DNA of 55,098 nt. Origin: Propionicicella superfundia DSM 22317 (GTDB taxonomy: Bacteria > Actinomycetota > Actinomycetes > Propionibacteriales > Propionibacteriaceae). Shown here one piece after another: positions 1 to 7,342 of the stretch. A program made the position numbers and the translations under genes. Under the pieces are notes generated by a model. The model did no database searches, was not told where the DNA came from, and saw only the letters and a list, made by a program, of their open reading frames with translations. The stretch lies in assembly GCF_000423465.1 (NCBI RefSeq), contig NZ_KE384023.1, positions 1 to 55,098 of the forward strand. The letters run 5' to 3'. Numbering within the stretch: the first letter of the stretch is position 1; every line of letters starts with the position of its first letter.

Positions 1-266
1 AGATACGCCGCAGCCCTCCGCAGGACCTCGTTCTCCTGCTCCAGCAGCCGGATCCGCTTCCGCGCCTCCCGCAACTCCACCGAGTCCACCCGTGAGGGGC
101 CCGGCTTCGCCCCATCATCGATATCGGCCTGGCGCAGCCACTTGAACAAGGTCATCGGATGGACACCGAAGTCCTTGGCGATCTGTTCGACCGTCACGCC
201 TGGCTCGCGGCCACGCGCGACCCGAACCACATCATCCCGGAACTCCTTCGGGTACGGCTTGGGCAC
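1..266 (-). CDS. IS3-family transposase OrfA, N-terminal part (cut by window edge)
   Basis: Reading leftwards from a GTG at 266 the protein begins MPKPYPKEFRDDVVRVARG and continues with a helix-turn-helix (VEQIAKDFGVHPMTLFKWLR, about residues 24-43). A leucine-zipper-like segment with spaced leucines (RIRLLEQENEVLRRAAAYL) follows, where the window ends at about residue 88. This is the standard layout of the DNA-binding OrfA of IS3-family elements, which by programmed frameshifting is joined to the OrfB integrase to give the active transposase. GTG is chosen because an in-frame stop lies just upstream and a GAGAGG ribosome-binding site precedes it by about eight bases. OrfB would lie left of the window. 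Confidence 0.85.
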   Translation of the reverse strand, partial: MPKPYPKEFRDDVVRVARGREPGVTVEQIAKDFGVHPMTLFKWLRQADIDDGAKPGPSRVDSVELREARKRIRLLEQENEVLRRAAAY

Positions 267-308
267 AGCAACATCCTCTCAGGCCACCCTCCCGGGCAAG
301 CCAGATCA
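1..308 (-). mobile_element. End of an IS3-family insertion sequence (partial)
   Basis: The window opens inside an insertion sequence that reads leftwards. Its orfA starts at 266, and the DNA between that start and about 308 reads, on the minus strand, TGATCTGGCTTGCCCGGG, which has the TGA start typical of IS3-family terminal inverted repeats. The other end lies outside the window, so the inverted repeat cannot be confirmed. The stop codon of the neighbouring integrase (306-308) coincides with this putative IS terminus, so insertion may have trimmed the integrase tail. Confidence 0.6.
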
Positions 309-1655
309 GTTGTCACCTATCCGTGCAGCAGACCCGTTGGCGATCTCGGCGCGGTAGCTGAGTTCGTTTCGTTGGTAGCCCATCAGGGTCTTGGCAGAGG
401 TCAGGCCACCGATGTCCTGGACGGCCTTGAGGTTGCCGCCGGAGACGCGGTAGGCCCAGCTGAGGCCGGTCGAGCGGGTGCCGTGGAAGACGTAGCCGCC
501 GCCGGCGGTGAGGGTCTCGCGGATGCGCTGGGAGTCGTCACTCTCAGGCTCGCCGGTCTTGGCAGTGACCTTCGCGGCCTCCGCTTCGAGTTCGTCGGCG
601 ACCTGGTTGCAGGCCTTCTTGAACGCCTTCAGCCATCGGGCGCTTCGGACGGGCTTGCCGTCCGAAGCTCGCCAGAACAGCAGGCCGGTCCGCCCCAGCT
701 GGGTGTGATCGCGCAGATGGGCCTTGATGTCGGGGACAAGCGCGGCGGGGATCACCACGGTGCGGGAGGAGACGCCGCGGCGGGCGGTCTTGAGGGGGCC
801 GATCTCGAGCTTCCCCTCGTCCTCCTTCACGGATTGGTAGACCTTCACCAACGGCACCTCACCGGTCAGGGTGAAGTCGCGGCGTTGCAGGGCGCGGACC
901 TCGCCGGAGCGCAACCCGAGGACTCCTCCGAGAAGGACGCCGAGCCGCCAGGGTGCGGGCATAGCGTCGGCGACCCGGAACAGGATGTCGAACGGCAGCG
1001 GATCCTGGTCGCGTTCGCGGGAGGCCTTGGCGCTCGCGGCGTCCTTGATGCGAACCGGGTTGACGTCGATCAGTTCCTCTTCGAGGGCGGCGTTCATGAG
1101 GGCGCGCAGCAGGTCGTAGGCCTGCTTGGACGAGGCCTCGCGAGTCTTCACGGGCAGCCCGCGCCACCAGTCCCGGACCTGGGCGCGGGTGAGTTCGGTG
1201 ACCTTGATGTCGCCGATGCCGTGGTGGACGAGCGTCTTGCCCTTGATGTTGCCGCGGCGGGTCATCGTGGCGGGTTCGCCGTTGATGTAGAACGTCAGCA
1301 GTTGGGCGTAGCGCTGGCGGGTGTTGCCGGAGAGGTCGTCGCGCTTGGCGTACTGGGCGCCGTAGGCGGCGATCGTCGGGATGGCCTCGGCTGCTTGGCG
1401 TGCGGCCTCTGCCCTGGCGCGTTCCTGCAGGACGCGCTCATAGGGGGGAGTCCACTCGTCCTTCTCGATCAGCCGGCGCTCGCGGTCGATCCACGCCCAG
1501 GCGTCGCCCTTGCTCTCGAACGTCTGGGGTGCGGTGAACCGGACGCCCTTCTGGATGCCCCAGACGCCGCCGTGAATGTAGCTCGCCTGGTAGCGTCCGC
1601 TGCCCTTGCGGGGGACCTCGCGGACGGTTCCCCACGTGCCCTTGGTGCGTGCCAT
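306..1655 (-). CDS. Tyrosine-type site-specific integrase
   Basis: 449 residues. An N-terminal AP2-like arm-binding region (about 15-75, with RYQASYIHGGVWG) is followed by a SAM-like core-binding domain (about 90-200) and the catalytic domain. Visible catalytic residues are R249 (GLRSGEVRAL), K289 (PLKTARRG), H391 and R394 (FHGTRSTGL) and the nucleophile Y427 (TLMGYQRN). The fifth conserved position, usually His or Trp in LGHSS-like motifs, reads IGGLTS here, so that residue is not the usual one. The enzyme would integrate and excise a mobile element. The gene starts about 175 bases from a tRNA-Ser 3'-end match at 1829-1852, as expected for an integrase beside its attachment site. The stop codon falls in the putative IS end, so the last residues may not be original. 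Confidence 0.93.
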   Translation of the reverse strand: MARTKGTWGTVREVPRKGSGRYQASYIHGGVWGIQKGVRFTAPQTFESKGDAWAWIDRERRLIEKDEWTPPYERVLQERARAEAARQAAEAIPTIAAYGAQYAKRDDLSGNTRQRYAQLLTFYINGEPATMTRRGNIKGKTLVHHGIGDIKVTELTRAQVRDWWRGLPVKTREASSKQAYDLLRALMNAALEEELIDVNPVRIKDAASAKASRERDQDPLPFDILFRVADAMPAPWRLGVLLGGVLGLRSGEVRALQRRDFTLTGEVPLVKVYQSVKEDEGKLEIGPLKTARRGVSSRTVVIPAALVPDIKAHLRDHTQLGRTGLLFWRASDGKPVRSARWLKAFKKACNQVADELEAEAAKVTAKTGEPESDDSQRIRETLTAGGGYVFHGTRSTGLSWAYRVSGGNLKAVQDIGGLTSAKTLMGYQRNELSYRAEIANGSAARIGDN

Positions 1656-1785
1656 CTGACCCCTCGGCAGTCGATCTCGTATCTCTCGCTGTGCGCTATC
1701 TTTGCGCTAAATTTGGTCGATCGGGCCTATTCACAGGCAAGCACGAGCGAGCAGCCGCCGAGTGTTTCCCCTAGTGGCTGAGCGT

Positions 1786-1806
1786 AAAACCCCTTTTGGC
1801 GAGGGG
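1786..1806 (-). terminator. Possible rho-independent terminator on the minus strand
   Basis: On the minus strand the sequence reads CCCCT, a seven-base loop CGCCAAA, AGGGG and then TTTT. This is a short stem followed by a T run, facing the integrase start. No minus-strand gene is recognised just upstream of it, so its purpose is unclear; it may insulate the integrase. Confidence 0.4.
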
Positions 1807-1828
1807 CTCCGGGGATACATAGAAGATT

Positions 1829-1852
1829 CTTCGAATCTCGTATCCTCCGCCA
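1829..1852 (+). other. Probable attachment site: 3' end of a tRNA-Ser gene
   Basis: The bases TTCGAATCTCGTATCCTCCG plus CCA match the T-loop, T-stem 3' strand, acceptor strand, discriminator G and CCA of an actinobacterial tRNA-Ser (whose 5' end normally reads GGAGGAT). The bases to the left do not complete the T-stem: GATTC cannot pair with CTCGT. Only the 3' fragment is therefore present, as expected for the far att site of a tRNA-targeting element. With the integrase on its left, the element would extend left of the window and host DNA would resume at about 1853. The ten bases ATCTCGTATC also occur at 1674-1683 and 1986-1995, which could be integrase or accessory sites. Confidence 0.55.
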
Positions 1853-2067
1853 GTTGAAGTTTGGGTCTGACTAGTAATACACAGCGATTCTGGCCCCAAC
1901 TTGTGCATCGGATGGCCGAGATGTGTCCCGAGTGTGCCTCCAAACTCCGGCGGGCTCCGGTGGGCACGGTCGAGGTTCGTGACCCATCTCGTATCTTCTG
2001 CGGCTGTCGTGCGATGCTCTCGGGACGGTTCCGTCGCCCCAGCAGGGTGGGAGCGCCACCAACGGGA
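1853..2067. other. Non-coding stretch between attachment site and TA promoter
   Basis: No credible gene is seen here. It contains the third ATCTCGTATC copy (1986-1995) and a GGATGGCCGAG segment near 1910 that resembles a tRNA-Ser/Leu D-arm, but no tRNA can be folded from it. Confidence 0.4.
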
Positions 2068-2108
2068 ATGCTTGGTCTGTATCTTACAAGACGATACAAT
2101 CCAAGCAT
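2068..2108 (+). promoter_or_regulatory. Palindromic promoter-operator of the abiEi/abiEii pair
   Basis: A -35 TTGGTC (2072-2077) and -10 TACAAT (2095-2100) are separated by exactly 17 bases. The whole promoter sits in an inverted repeat: left arm 2068-2083 (ATGCTTGGTCTGTATC) and right arm 2093-2108 (GATACAATCCAAGCAT) match at 14 of 16 positions around a nine-base centre. The start codon at 2107 lies in the right arm only six bases after the -10, so the mRNA is probably leaderless. AbiEi antitoxins are known to repress their own operons through inverted repeats, so this is the likely autoregulatory operator. Confidence 0.75.
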
Positions 2109-2754
2109 GGACGCGCTGGAGGTGCTGCGTGAACTCAGCCAGGTCACGGCAGCGCAATGGGGGCTGGTGACCACTGCCCAGGCGGGACGCCGTGGGGTCA
2201 GCAGGCTTCACCTGTCGCGGCTGGCTGATGCCGGCCATCTGGAGCGACTGGGCCACGGTATCTATCGGGCCGCAGGCGTCCCTGCTGATCGCTTCGAAGC
2301 GCTCAAGGCCGCCTGGCTGTCCGTTGATCCGAAGCGGACGGCGGAAGAACGACTGCGTCAACCAACCGCCGATGCGGTCGTGTCGGGAGCCGCGGCCGCC
2401 TACCTGCATGGGCTGGGAGACCTGGTGCCTGAGCCGTACGAGTTCGCTGTGCCGGCGCGGCGGCAGACCCAGCGCTCCGAGATCCGTTTCCGTGTGCGGC
2501 AACTGCCCAAGGACTCGGTCACACTGCGCGAGGGGCTCCCCGTGACGACGGTCGAACAGACGATCGCGGATCTCGTCGAGGCCCGCACCGATCAGTCGAT
2601 GATCGCCGGCCTGCTGGCCGATGCCCGTAGCCTCGACCGGACCCGGCTGGCCGAGCTGCTCGGGCCGATGGCCGCCCGCAACGGCCTCCCCTCAGGCGAA
2701 GCCCTCCGCGACCAGCTCGATCGCACGACCCGACCGGCGCACCAGGAGACCTGA
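2107..2754 (+). CDS. AbiEi-type antitoxin / autorepressor
   Basis: 215 residues. The N-terminal winged helix-turn-helix (about 18-62: AQAGRRGVSRLHLSRLADAG, then HLERLGHGIYR) is the AbiEi antitoxin type. The C-terminal domain carries the usual SGAAAAYLHGLGD and GLPVTTVEQTIADLVE segments. AbiEi proteins neutralise AbiEii nucleotidyltransferase toxins, in many cases only at the transcriptional level. ATG at 2107 is chosen because upstream codons belong to the promoter; the longer frame opening at 1861 has no promoter or ribosome-binding site. The toxin gene starts four bases after the stop. Family assignment is strong; no regulatory data are implied. Confidence 0.88.
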   Translation: MDALEVLRELSQVTAAQWGLVTTAQAGRRGVSRLHLSRLADAGHLERLGHGIYRAAGVPADRFEALKAAWLSVDPKRTAEERLRQPTADAVVSGAAAAYLHGLGDLVPEPYEFAVPARRQTQRSEIRFRVRQLPKDSVTLREGLPVTTVEQTIADLVEARTDQSMIAGLLADARSLDRTRLAELLGPMAARNGLPSGEALRDQLDRTTRPAHQET

Positions 2755-2757
2755 CCC

Positions 2758-3657
2758 ATGCCCGACTTCGGCTATCCCGACAGCGCGGGCGTCGAGGCGG
2801 CGATCAAGGCTGCCGCGAAGAGCGCCCACGACGCCGACCCCACCCGCCAGACCGGGGATCTCATCCGGCAGGCCCACTACGACCGGTTCCTGTGCCGGGT
2901 ATTCTCCGGGTCCGACGCATCGGAGTGGGTGCTCAAGGGCGGCACCGGAATGCTCGCCCGTATCCCTACTGCCCGCCGCACCTTGGACGCCGACCTGTAC
3001 CGGGCTGGCTATGACAAGGATCAGGCGCTGGCCGACCTGCGGCGGCTGGCGGAGCTCGACCTCGGTGACCACTTCCGGTTCGTCTATCGCGAGCACCACG
3101 AGATCCTCGCCGATGACACCCAGCCGTACATGGACGGCTACCGCGTCACCTTCGACGCCTATCTCGGCGTCAAGCTCGTCGACACCATCAAGGTCGACCT
3201 GTCTGCCGGTACGCTCCCCGCTGACAGCCTCGAGGTAGAGGAGCCGGCGAACCGGCTGAGGCTGCCGCGTCTGGTGAGCTACCCCTACCGGCTCTACCCG
3301 GTCACGAACCAGATCGCCGACAAGGTCTGCGCCACCATCACCGACTACGGCGGGCGGCCGTCCAGCCGCGAGAAGGACCTCGTCGACCTGGTCGTCATGG
3401 TCATCACGCAGAGCGTCGACGCGGTCAGCCTCCGCCAGGCGATCGCGAGCGAGTGTGCCAAGCGCAGGCTTCGGTTCCCGGACGAGTTCGCCGTCCCTGC
3501 CCAATGGGGTGCGGCCTACGCCAAGCTCGTGAGGAACACGCCAGCCGAGCCTTACCCGATCACCGCGGCCCGAGAACTCCTCAGTAACTTCATCGACCCC
3601 GTCCTCACGGGCGGTGCGGCGGGTGCCTGGCACCCGGAGATTCGCATCTGGTCCTGA
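2758..3657 (+). CDS. AbiEii-type nucleotidyltransferase toxin
   Basis: 299 residues. The nucleotidyltransferase core is clear: WVLKGGTGMLAR (about 58-69, the GG-start motif), RRTLDADLYR (about 73-82, with the metal-binding D-x-D) and a conserved lysine in QIADKVCATI (about 190). A helical C-terminal region includes SREKDLVDLVVM. AbiEii/MenT-type toxins transfer nucleotides to tRNA or other acceptors and block growth, often giving phage abortive infection. The gene is directly downstream of and presumably co-transcribed with the antitoxin gene. GC content and codon use match the surroundings. Acceptor substrate cannot be told from sequence. Confidence 0.9.
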   Translation: MPDFGYPDSAGVEAAIKAAAKSAHDADPTRQTGDLIRQAHYDRFLCRVFSGSDASEWVLKGGTGMLARIPTARRTLDADLYRAGYDKDQALADLRRLAELDLGDHFRFVYREHHEILADDTQPYMDGYRVTFDAYLGVKLVDTIKVDLSAGTLPADSLEVEEPANRLRLPRLVSYPYRLYPVTNQIADKVCATITDYGGRPSSREKDLVDLVVMVITQSVDAVSLRQAIASECAKRRLRFPDEFAVPAQWGAAYAKLVRNTPAEPYPITAARELLSNFIDPVLTGGAAGAWHPEIRIWS

Positions 3658-3682
3658 CCCGCCGCCCGATTCGGGAGACGGT

Positions 3683-3759
3683 GTTTCCCGTGGAACCTGG
3701 CGGTCAGCCCGCACGGGTCGGGCGACCCGGCCGGCAATGCCGCGCAACATGGCAGTCAC
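3683..3759 (-). repeat. Half copy of the four-arm palindromic element (family A)
   Basis: Two R-arms, 3683-3707 and 3735-3759, with a 52-base period. The stretch is almost identical to the right half (6806-6882) of the full element at 6709-6882. The left half with the F-arms is absent, so this copy cannot form the long hairpin. It abuts the lon remnant directly. Confidence 0.8.
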
Positions 3760-3762
3760 CTC

Positions 3763-3915
3763 GGTGCCACCATGACGACCGCTTTGGTCTCTCCGATCGC
3801 CGGACGCAAGGTGTGCGCCGAGGTCGGCATGACCGGAGGCCCTCCCTGACCGGACGGATGCTCGCGATCGGCGGCGTGAAGCAGAAGCTGCGCGCCGCGC
3901 GGCGGCCGGCTGACC
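3763..3915 (+). pseudogene. Fragment of Lon protease (C-terminal proteolytic domain), frameshifted
   Basis: One frame from 3763 reads GATMTTALVSPIAGRKVCAE followed by VGMTG. A different frame continues with SLTGRMLAIGGVKQKLRAAR. Together these match the conserved Lon segment between the catalytic Ser and Lys region (GVTMTTALVS...GMTGEVxLTG...PIGGVKQK). The frame breaks in the GMTGE-V-SLTG junction near 3840 by loss of one or two bases, and neither the start nor the end of the gene is present. This is a decayed remnant, not a functional protease. It lies between a repeat half-copy and nhaA, consistent with past rearrangement. Confidence 0.7.
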
Positions 3916-4072
3916 CAGAGGTCCAGGGTCGAACCGAGCCTGGGCGGTGGTGGATCACGAGACGGAGGTGATTGTGCCTGGCCGGGTACTCGGCCCAGCC
4001 GAGTAGCGTCTCCTCAGGCGCAGAGCGTGCGTCGACACCGTCAGCCCACGGGCAATCCGGAGGAGAACCCCA
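3916..4072. other. Leader region before nhaA, no gene seen
   Basis: No conserved protein or RNA is recognised. The only evident signal is GGAGGAGAA about ten bases before the nhaA start, a strong ribosome-binding site. Confidence 0.5.
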
Positions 4073-5974
4073 ATGCTGCAGTTCCTGACGCGCAAGGGCC
4101 AAGCGGGCACGTCCGCGCGCCGCACCGACTTGTTGGGCCAACTGTCGGCACCGCTGCGGCATTTCCTGCACACCGAGTCGGGTGGGGCGGGGATCCTGCT
4201 CGCCGCGACAGTGCTTGCACTGGTGTGGGCGAACTCGCCGTGGTCGGCGGCGTACGTCGGCCTGCTGCATACCCACCTGTCGGTGTCGGTCGGCGGCGCT
4301 GTCCTGGCGATGAGCGTGCAGCATGCTGTCAATGACGGCCTGATGGTGCTGTTCTTCTTCGTGATCGGTCTGGAGGTACGCCGCGAGTTCTCCGTGGGTG
4401 AGCTCACAGACCGCAGCCGCGCGGTGGTGCCGATGATCGCTGCGCTCGGCGGCATGGCGCTGCCTGCCCTCCTGTACCTGTTGTTCAACCCGTCCGGACC
4501 GCAGGCAGTTGGCTGGGGTGTCGTCATCGGTACGGACACGGCCTTCATGCTGGGCGCGCTCGCGCTCGTTGGTCCGCGGTTCTCCACACAGTTGCGGGTC
4601 TTCCTGCTCACCCTCACGGTGATCGACGACTTCGTGGCAGTGACCGTGATCGGGGTCGCCTACTCCGACGGGGTCGCGCTCGGGCCGCTGCTCGTCGCCG
4701 TGGCGGGCCTGTGCGTGATTGCCCTGCTCAGTCGGTTCGGCGCTTGGCGGGCAGCGCCGTACCTGCTCCTGCTGCTCGGCATCTGGCTGGCGACGCTGGA
4801 GTCGGGGCTGCATCCGTCCATCGCAGGAATGGCCGCCGGTCTGCTGGTCGCGGCCCGCGAACCGAAGCGTTCGGACGTGGAGGGTGCCGCTCGGCTGGTG
4901 CGGGCGTTCCGGCAGTCACCGATGGCGGAGGTGGGGGATGTCGCGCGCCGCGGCCTGGCGCGCGCGATCTCTGTCAACGAGAGGCTACAGACCAGCCTTC
5001 ATCCATGGTCGAGCTATCTGGTCGTCCCGGTGTTCGCCTTTGCCAATGCCGGTATCGACCTGCGTGGCGGGGTGCTTGCCGACGCCCTCGGCTCGCCTCT
5101 GACCTGGGGCGTCGTGATCGGTCTCGTGGTCGGCAAGTTCGTCGGCATCGGCGCGTCGGCCCTTGTGTCCGTGCGGCTGGGCGCGGGAAGCCTGCCGCAG
5201 GGAGTCCGCAGCGGGCATGTGCTGGGAGGAGCGGGCCTGTCCGGCATCGGCTTCACGGTCTCCCTGCTGATCGCCGGGCTGGCCTTCGACGACAGCGCGA
5301 TGCGGGATCAGGCGACCGTGGGCGTACTGCTCGCCGCCGTCCTGGCCACGCTGCTGGGCTGGGCCGTCTTCGCCATCGCTGCGCGGTTCGGGCAGCGGGA
5401 CGCCGACCTGCCGCAGCACCTGTCCACGGACGTGGATGCCGCTCGGGACCATGTCCACGGCGCTCCCGATGCCGCCCTCACCCTCGTCGAGTACGTCGAC
5501 TTCGAGTGCCCCTTCTGCTCGCGAACAACCGGGGTCACCCAAGAGCTGTGCCGTGAGTTCGGTGACCGGCTTCGCTACGTCGTGCGGCACCTGCCGCTGC
5601 CGGACGTGCACCCGCACGCGGAGCAGGCCTCACGGGCGGCGGAGGCGGCCGCGCGGCAGGATCGGTTCTGGGAGATGCACGACCTGCTCTTCGCCCGGCA
5701 GGACGAGCTGGAGTACGAGGATCTCGTCGGCTACGCCCACGAACTCGACCTCGACGTGGAGCAGTTCATGCGCGACCTCGACAATCCCGAGGTCGCCCGC
5801 CGGATCCGCGAGGACGTCGCCAGCGCCGAGGCCAGTGGCGCGAAGACCACGCCGACCTTCTACGTCAACGGCCGCCGTCACCGCGGACCCCATGACGCGC
5901 AATCGCTCCGGGTGGCGCTGGAACAAACTGCAGACCCGTCCCGGAGCGCCTCGAAGGAGTTCCCCGCCGAGTAG
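4073..5974 (+). CDS. nhaA: Na+/H+ antiporter NhaA fused to a C-terminal DsbA-like thioredoxin domain
   Basis: 633 residues. Residues about 25-445 form the 12-helix NhaA antiporter, with the ion-binding aspartates visible: D155 in [13 protein letters not shown] and D185-D186 in [10 protein letters not shown], matching Escherichia coli D133, D163 and D164. Residues about 450-620 are a thioredoxin-fold domain with a CPFC active site (C479, C482) and a cis-proline loop TTPTFYVNG. NhaA exchanges protons for sodium at the cytoplasmic membrane. Such NhaA-thioredoxin fusions are known in actinobacteria; the redox partner is unknown. The start is supported by the GGAGGAGAA ribosome-binding site. The stop lies inside a hairpin shared with the convergent tetR gene. 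Confidence 0.94.
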   Translation: MLQFLTRKGQAGTSARRTDLLGQLSAPLRHFLHTESGGAGILLAATVLALVWANSPWSAAYVGLLHTHLSVSVGGAVLAMSVQHAVNDGLMVLFFFVIGLEVRREFSVGELTDRSRAVVPMIAALGGMALPALLYLLFNPSGPQAVGWGVVIGTDTAFMLGALALVGPRFSTQLRVFLLTLTVIDDFVAVTVIGVAYSDGVALGPLLVAVAGLCVIALLSRFGAWRAAPYLLLLLGIWLATLESGLHPSIAGMAAGLLVAAREPKRSDVEGAARLVRAFRQSPMAEVGDVARRGLARAISVNERLQTSLHPWSSYLVVPVFAFANAGIDLRGGVLADALGSPLTWGVVIGLVVGKFVGIGASALVSVRLGAGSLPQGVRSGHVLGGAGLSGIGFTVSLLIAGLAFDDSAMRDQATVGVLLAAVLATLLGWAVFAIAARFGQRDADLPQHLSTDVDAARDHVHGAPDAALTLVEYVDFECPFCSRTTGVTQELCREFGDRLRYVVRHLPLPDVHPHAEQASRAAEAAARQDRFWEMHDLLFARQDELEYEDLVGYAHELDLDVEQFMRDLDNPEVARRIREDVASAEASGAKTTPTFYVNGRRHRGPHDAQSLRVALEQTADPSRSASKEFPAE

Positions 5975-5991
5975 GCGTGCGCCTACTCGGC
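5966..5991. terminator. Bidirectional hairpin between convergent nhaA and tetR
   Basis: A perfect 12-bp stem, GCCGAGTAGGCG / CGCCTACTCGGC, with a two-base loop TG. The stop codons of both genes (TAG at 5972-5974 on plus, TAG at 5985-5983 on minus) lie in the stem. It has no T tract, as is common for actinobacterial intrinsic terminators. Confidence 0.8.
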
Positions 5992-6732
5992 GTCCGGACG
6001 AAGCGACATGGGCGTCCCCTCACCCGCCCGCGGCGAGGTGAGGTCGCGAGCGAGGGAGATGGTGCGGCGGAGCGTGTGCACAGGGTCCTCGTCGCCGGCT
6101 CCGTGGCGGGCCCATTCGCGTTGCGCGGTCGTCAGGACGGCGGTGGCGAGGTTCACGATGAGTTCGGCGGACGCGCGCTCGGCGCGGTCCGGCGACGTGT
6201 TCTCCAAGCGTGCGATGACGTGGGGGACGAGTTCCTGGCTGACAGCGGTCAGGCGTGCGGTCACGCCCGCCAGCAGATGCGGCTCCTGGCACAGCAACCG
6301 GCCGCGGGCGCGCTTGATCTCGCGCTCATCGGGCGCCTGTTCGAGCGCGGTGGCGAGCATCTGCAGGAGATCGCCGAGCACATCCGGGCCGCGGTCCCGG
6401 CGGAACGCGCCCAGGGCGCCCTCGTCGGGCAGCGGTGGCCCGTTCCCAGCGAGCGCGGCGTCCTTGGAGGGGAAGCAGTTGTAGAACGTCCGGACGGAGA
6501 TGAGCGCTCGTTCGCAGATCATGTCGACGGTCACCTGTCCGCTGCTCAACTCCAGCGCCAACTCGATGGCGATCATCTCGATGGTGCGACGTGTGGCGAG
6601 GCGGCGTTTCTTCGCGGGCTGGGCGGAGCTCTCGGCCTGAACAGGGCGTGCGGTGAGTTGGTGGCCCTGCGCGTGGGGTGGGTGGTGTGGATTCGTCGGG
6701 TGTGGGGGTGAGACCGCCAGGTTGTACGGCAT
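5983..6732 (-). CDS. TetR-family transcriptional regulator
   Basis: 249 residues. The helix-turn-helix is at about 58-100: RRTIEMIAIELALE, then VTVDMICERALISVRTFYNC and FPSKDAAL, typical of TetR. The remainder is an all-helical ligand-binding domain with ARLENTSPDRAERASAE. The only in-frame start upstream of the domain is the ATG at 6732, giving an unusual N-terminal leader of about 50 residues rich in His and Pro. That ATG lies inside the first arm of the palindromic element at 6709-6882, so the repeat may have supplied or extended the start of this gene. Its target is not evident. It faces nhaA tail to tail. Confidence 0.85.
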   Translation of the reverse strand: MPYNLAVSPPHPTNPHHPPHAQGHQLTARPVQAESSAQPAKKRRLATRRTIEMIAIELALELSSGQVTVDMICERALISVRTFYNCFPSKDAALAGNGPPLPDEGALGAFRRDRGPDVLGDLLQMLATALEQAPDEREIKRARGRLLCQEPHLLAGVTARLTAVSQELVPHVIARLENTSPDRAERASAELIVNLATAVLTTAQREWARHGAGDEDPVHTLRRTISLARDLTSPRAGEGTPMSLRPDAE

Positions 6733-6882
6733 ACCGGCCCGGGGGATGTTGCCCGTGAGCGGTGACCGCCACGTTGCATGGCATACGGTCCCGGATCTGA
6801 GGCTGATAACCCGTGGAACCTGGCGGTCAGCCCGTACGGGTCGGGCGACCCGGCCGGCAATGCCGCGCAACATGGCAGTCAC
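6709..6882. repeat. Four-arm palindromic element, family A, copy 1
   Basis: Four 25-base arms: F1 6709-6734 and F2 6762-6786 (consensus GTGACCGCCAGGTTGTRCGG plus CATAC), then their reverse complements R1 6806-6830 and R2 6858-6882. F1 to F2 are 53 bases apart and R1 to R2 52. F1/R2 and F2/R1 share the same centre (about 6796), so the whole 174 bases can fold as one long interrupted hairpin. It covers the tetR start codon. Confidence 0.85.
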
Positions 6883-7029
6883 CCGACCGGCCGTGCGCGG
6901 AGCGGGGCGCGCAGTCGGCCGGGACGGCTCACCCACCGAGCACCCGACCGGCCGCGCGCGGAGCGGGGGGTGCAGGTTGCGGTGCGGGCCTCGCCGCGCA
7001 GCACCTGACCGGCCGCGCGCGGAGCGGGG
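6881..7029. repeat. Three 27-base repeats at an exact 61-base period
   Basis: The unit ACCCGACCGGCCGCGCGCGG followed by AGCGGGG occurs at 6881-6907, 6942-6968 and 7003-7029 with one or two changes. The starts are exactly 61 bases apart, so this is a degenerate tandem array. The bases between units are less conserved. The unit itself contains the palindrome CCGCGCGCGG. Confidence 0.75.
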
Positions 7030-7117
7030 ACTCCTCCGCCGTCGCCCGGGCACGAGGCGGGGGACGCGGGACGGTCCGATGCCACGTTCCCCGGGCCCGG
7101 CGTACGCGTCTCGACGT

Positions 7118-7268
7118 GAGCGCACCTCCAGGCGACACTGTTGCCGCGATCCACGCTCTGGAGCGGCAGACCGAAGTCCTTCACCTGCACGTCGTTGCCG
7201 AAGATCGCCGCATAGCGTGTCTCGTCGAGGAGCAGCTCCGACAGGACAAGAGCGCGCACGATCACATC
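7118..7268 (-). pseudogene. Short remnant of an unidentified coding sequence
   Basis: On the minus strand from GTG 7265 the frame reads MIVRALVLSELLLDETRYAA, then IFGNDVQVKDFGLPLQS. Nearly every third codon position is G or C, as in real genes of this genome. After about 50 residues the frame runs into the 61-base repeats and loses coding character. This looks like the N-terminal piece of a former gene; a hydroxyacid-dehydrogenase-like N-terminus is one thought, but the family is not recognised with any confidence. Confidence 0.35.
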
Positions 7269-7342
7269 GGCTGCCGACGATCCGGGACGACGACCGGTCC
7301 GTGGTCACGGGGGCGTCGGGGCGGGCTCGCCTGTACGTTGGG

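Noticed and set aside
159-1781. Long plus-strand open frame of 540 codons opposite the integrase
   Set aside because: It is the antisense shadow of the integrase; its composition (Gly/Ala/Val/Asp, no motifs) is typical of antisense frames in GC-rich DNA.
1853-2010. A complete tRNA-Ser or tRNA-like gene near the attachment site
   Set aside because: Only the acceptor and T-loop 3' part at 1829-1852 fits; the T-stem, anticodon arm and 5' acceptor cannot be built from the flanking bases on either side.
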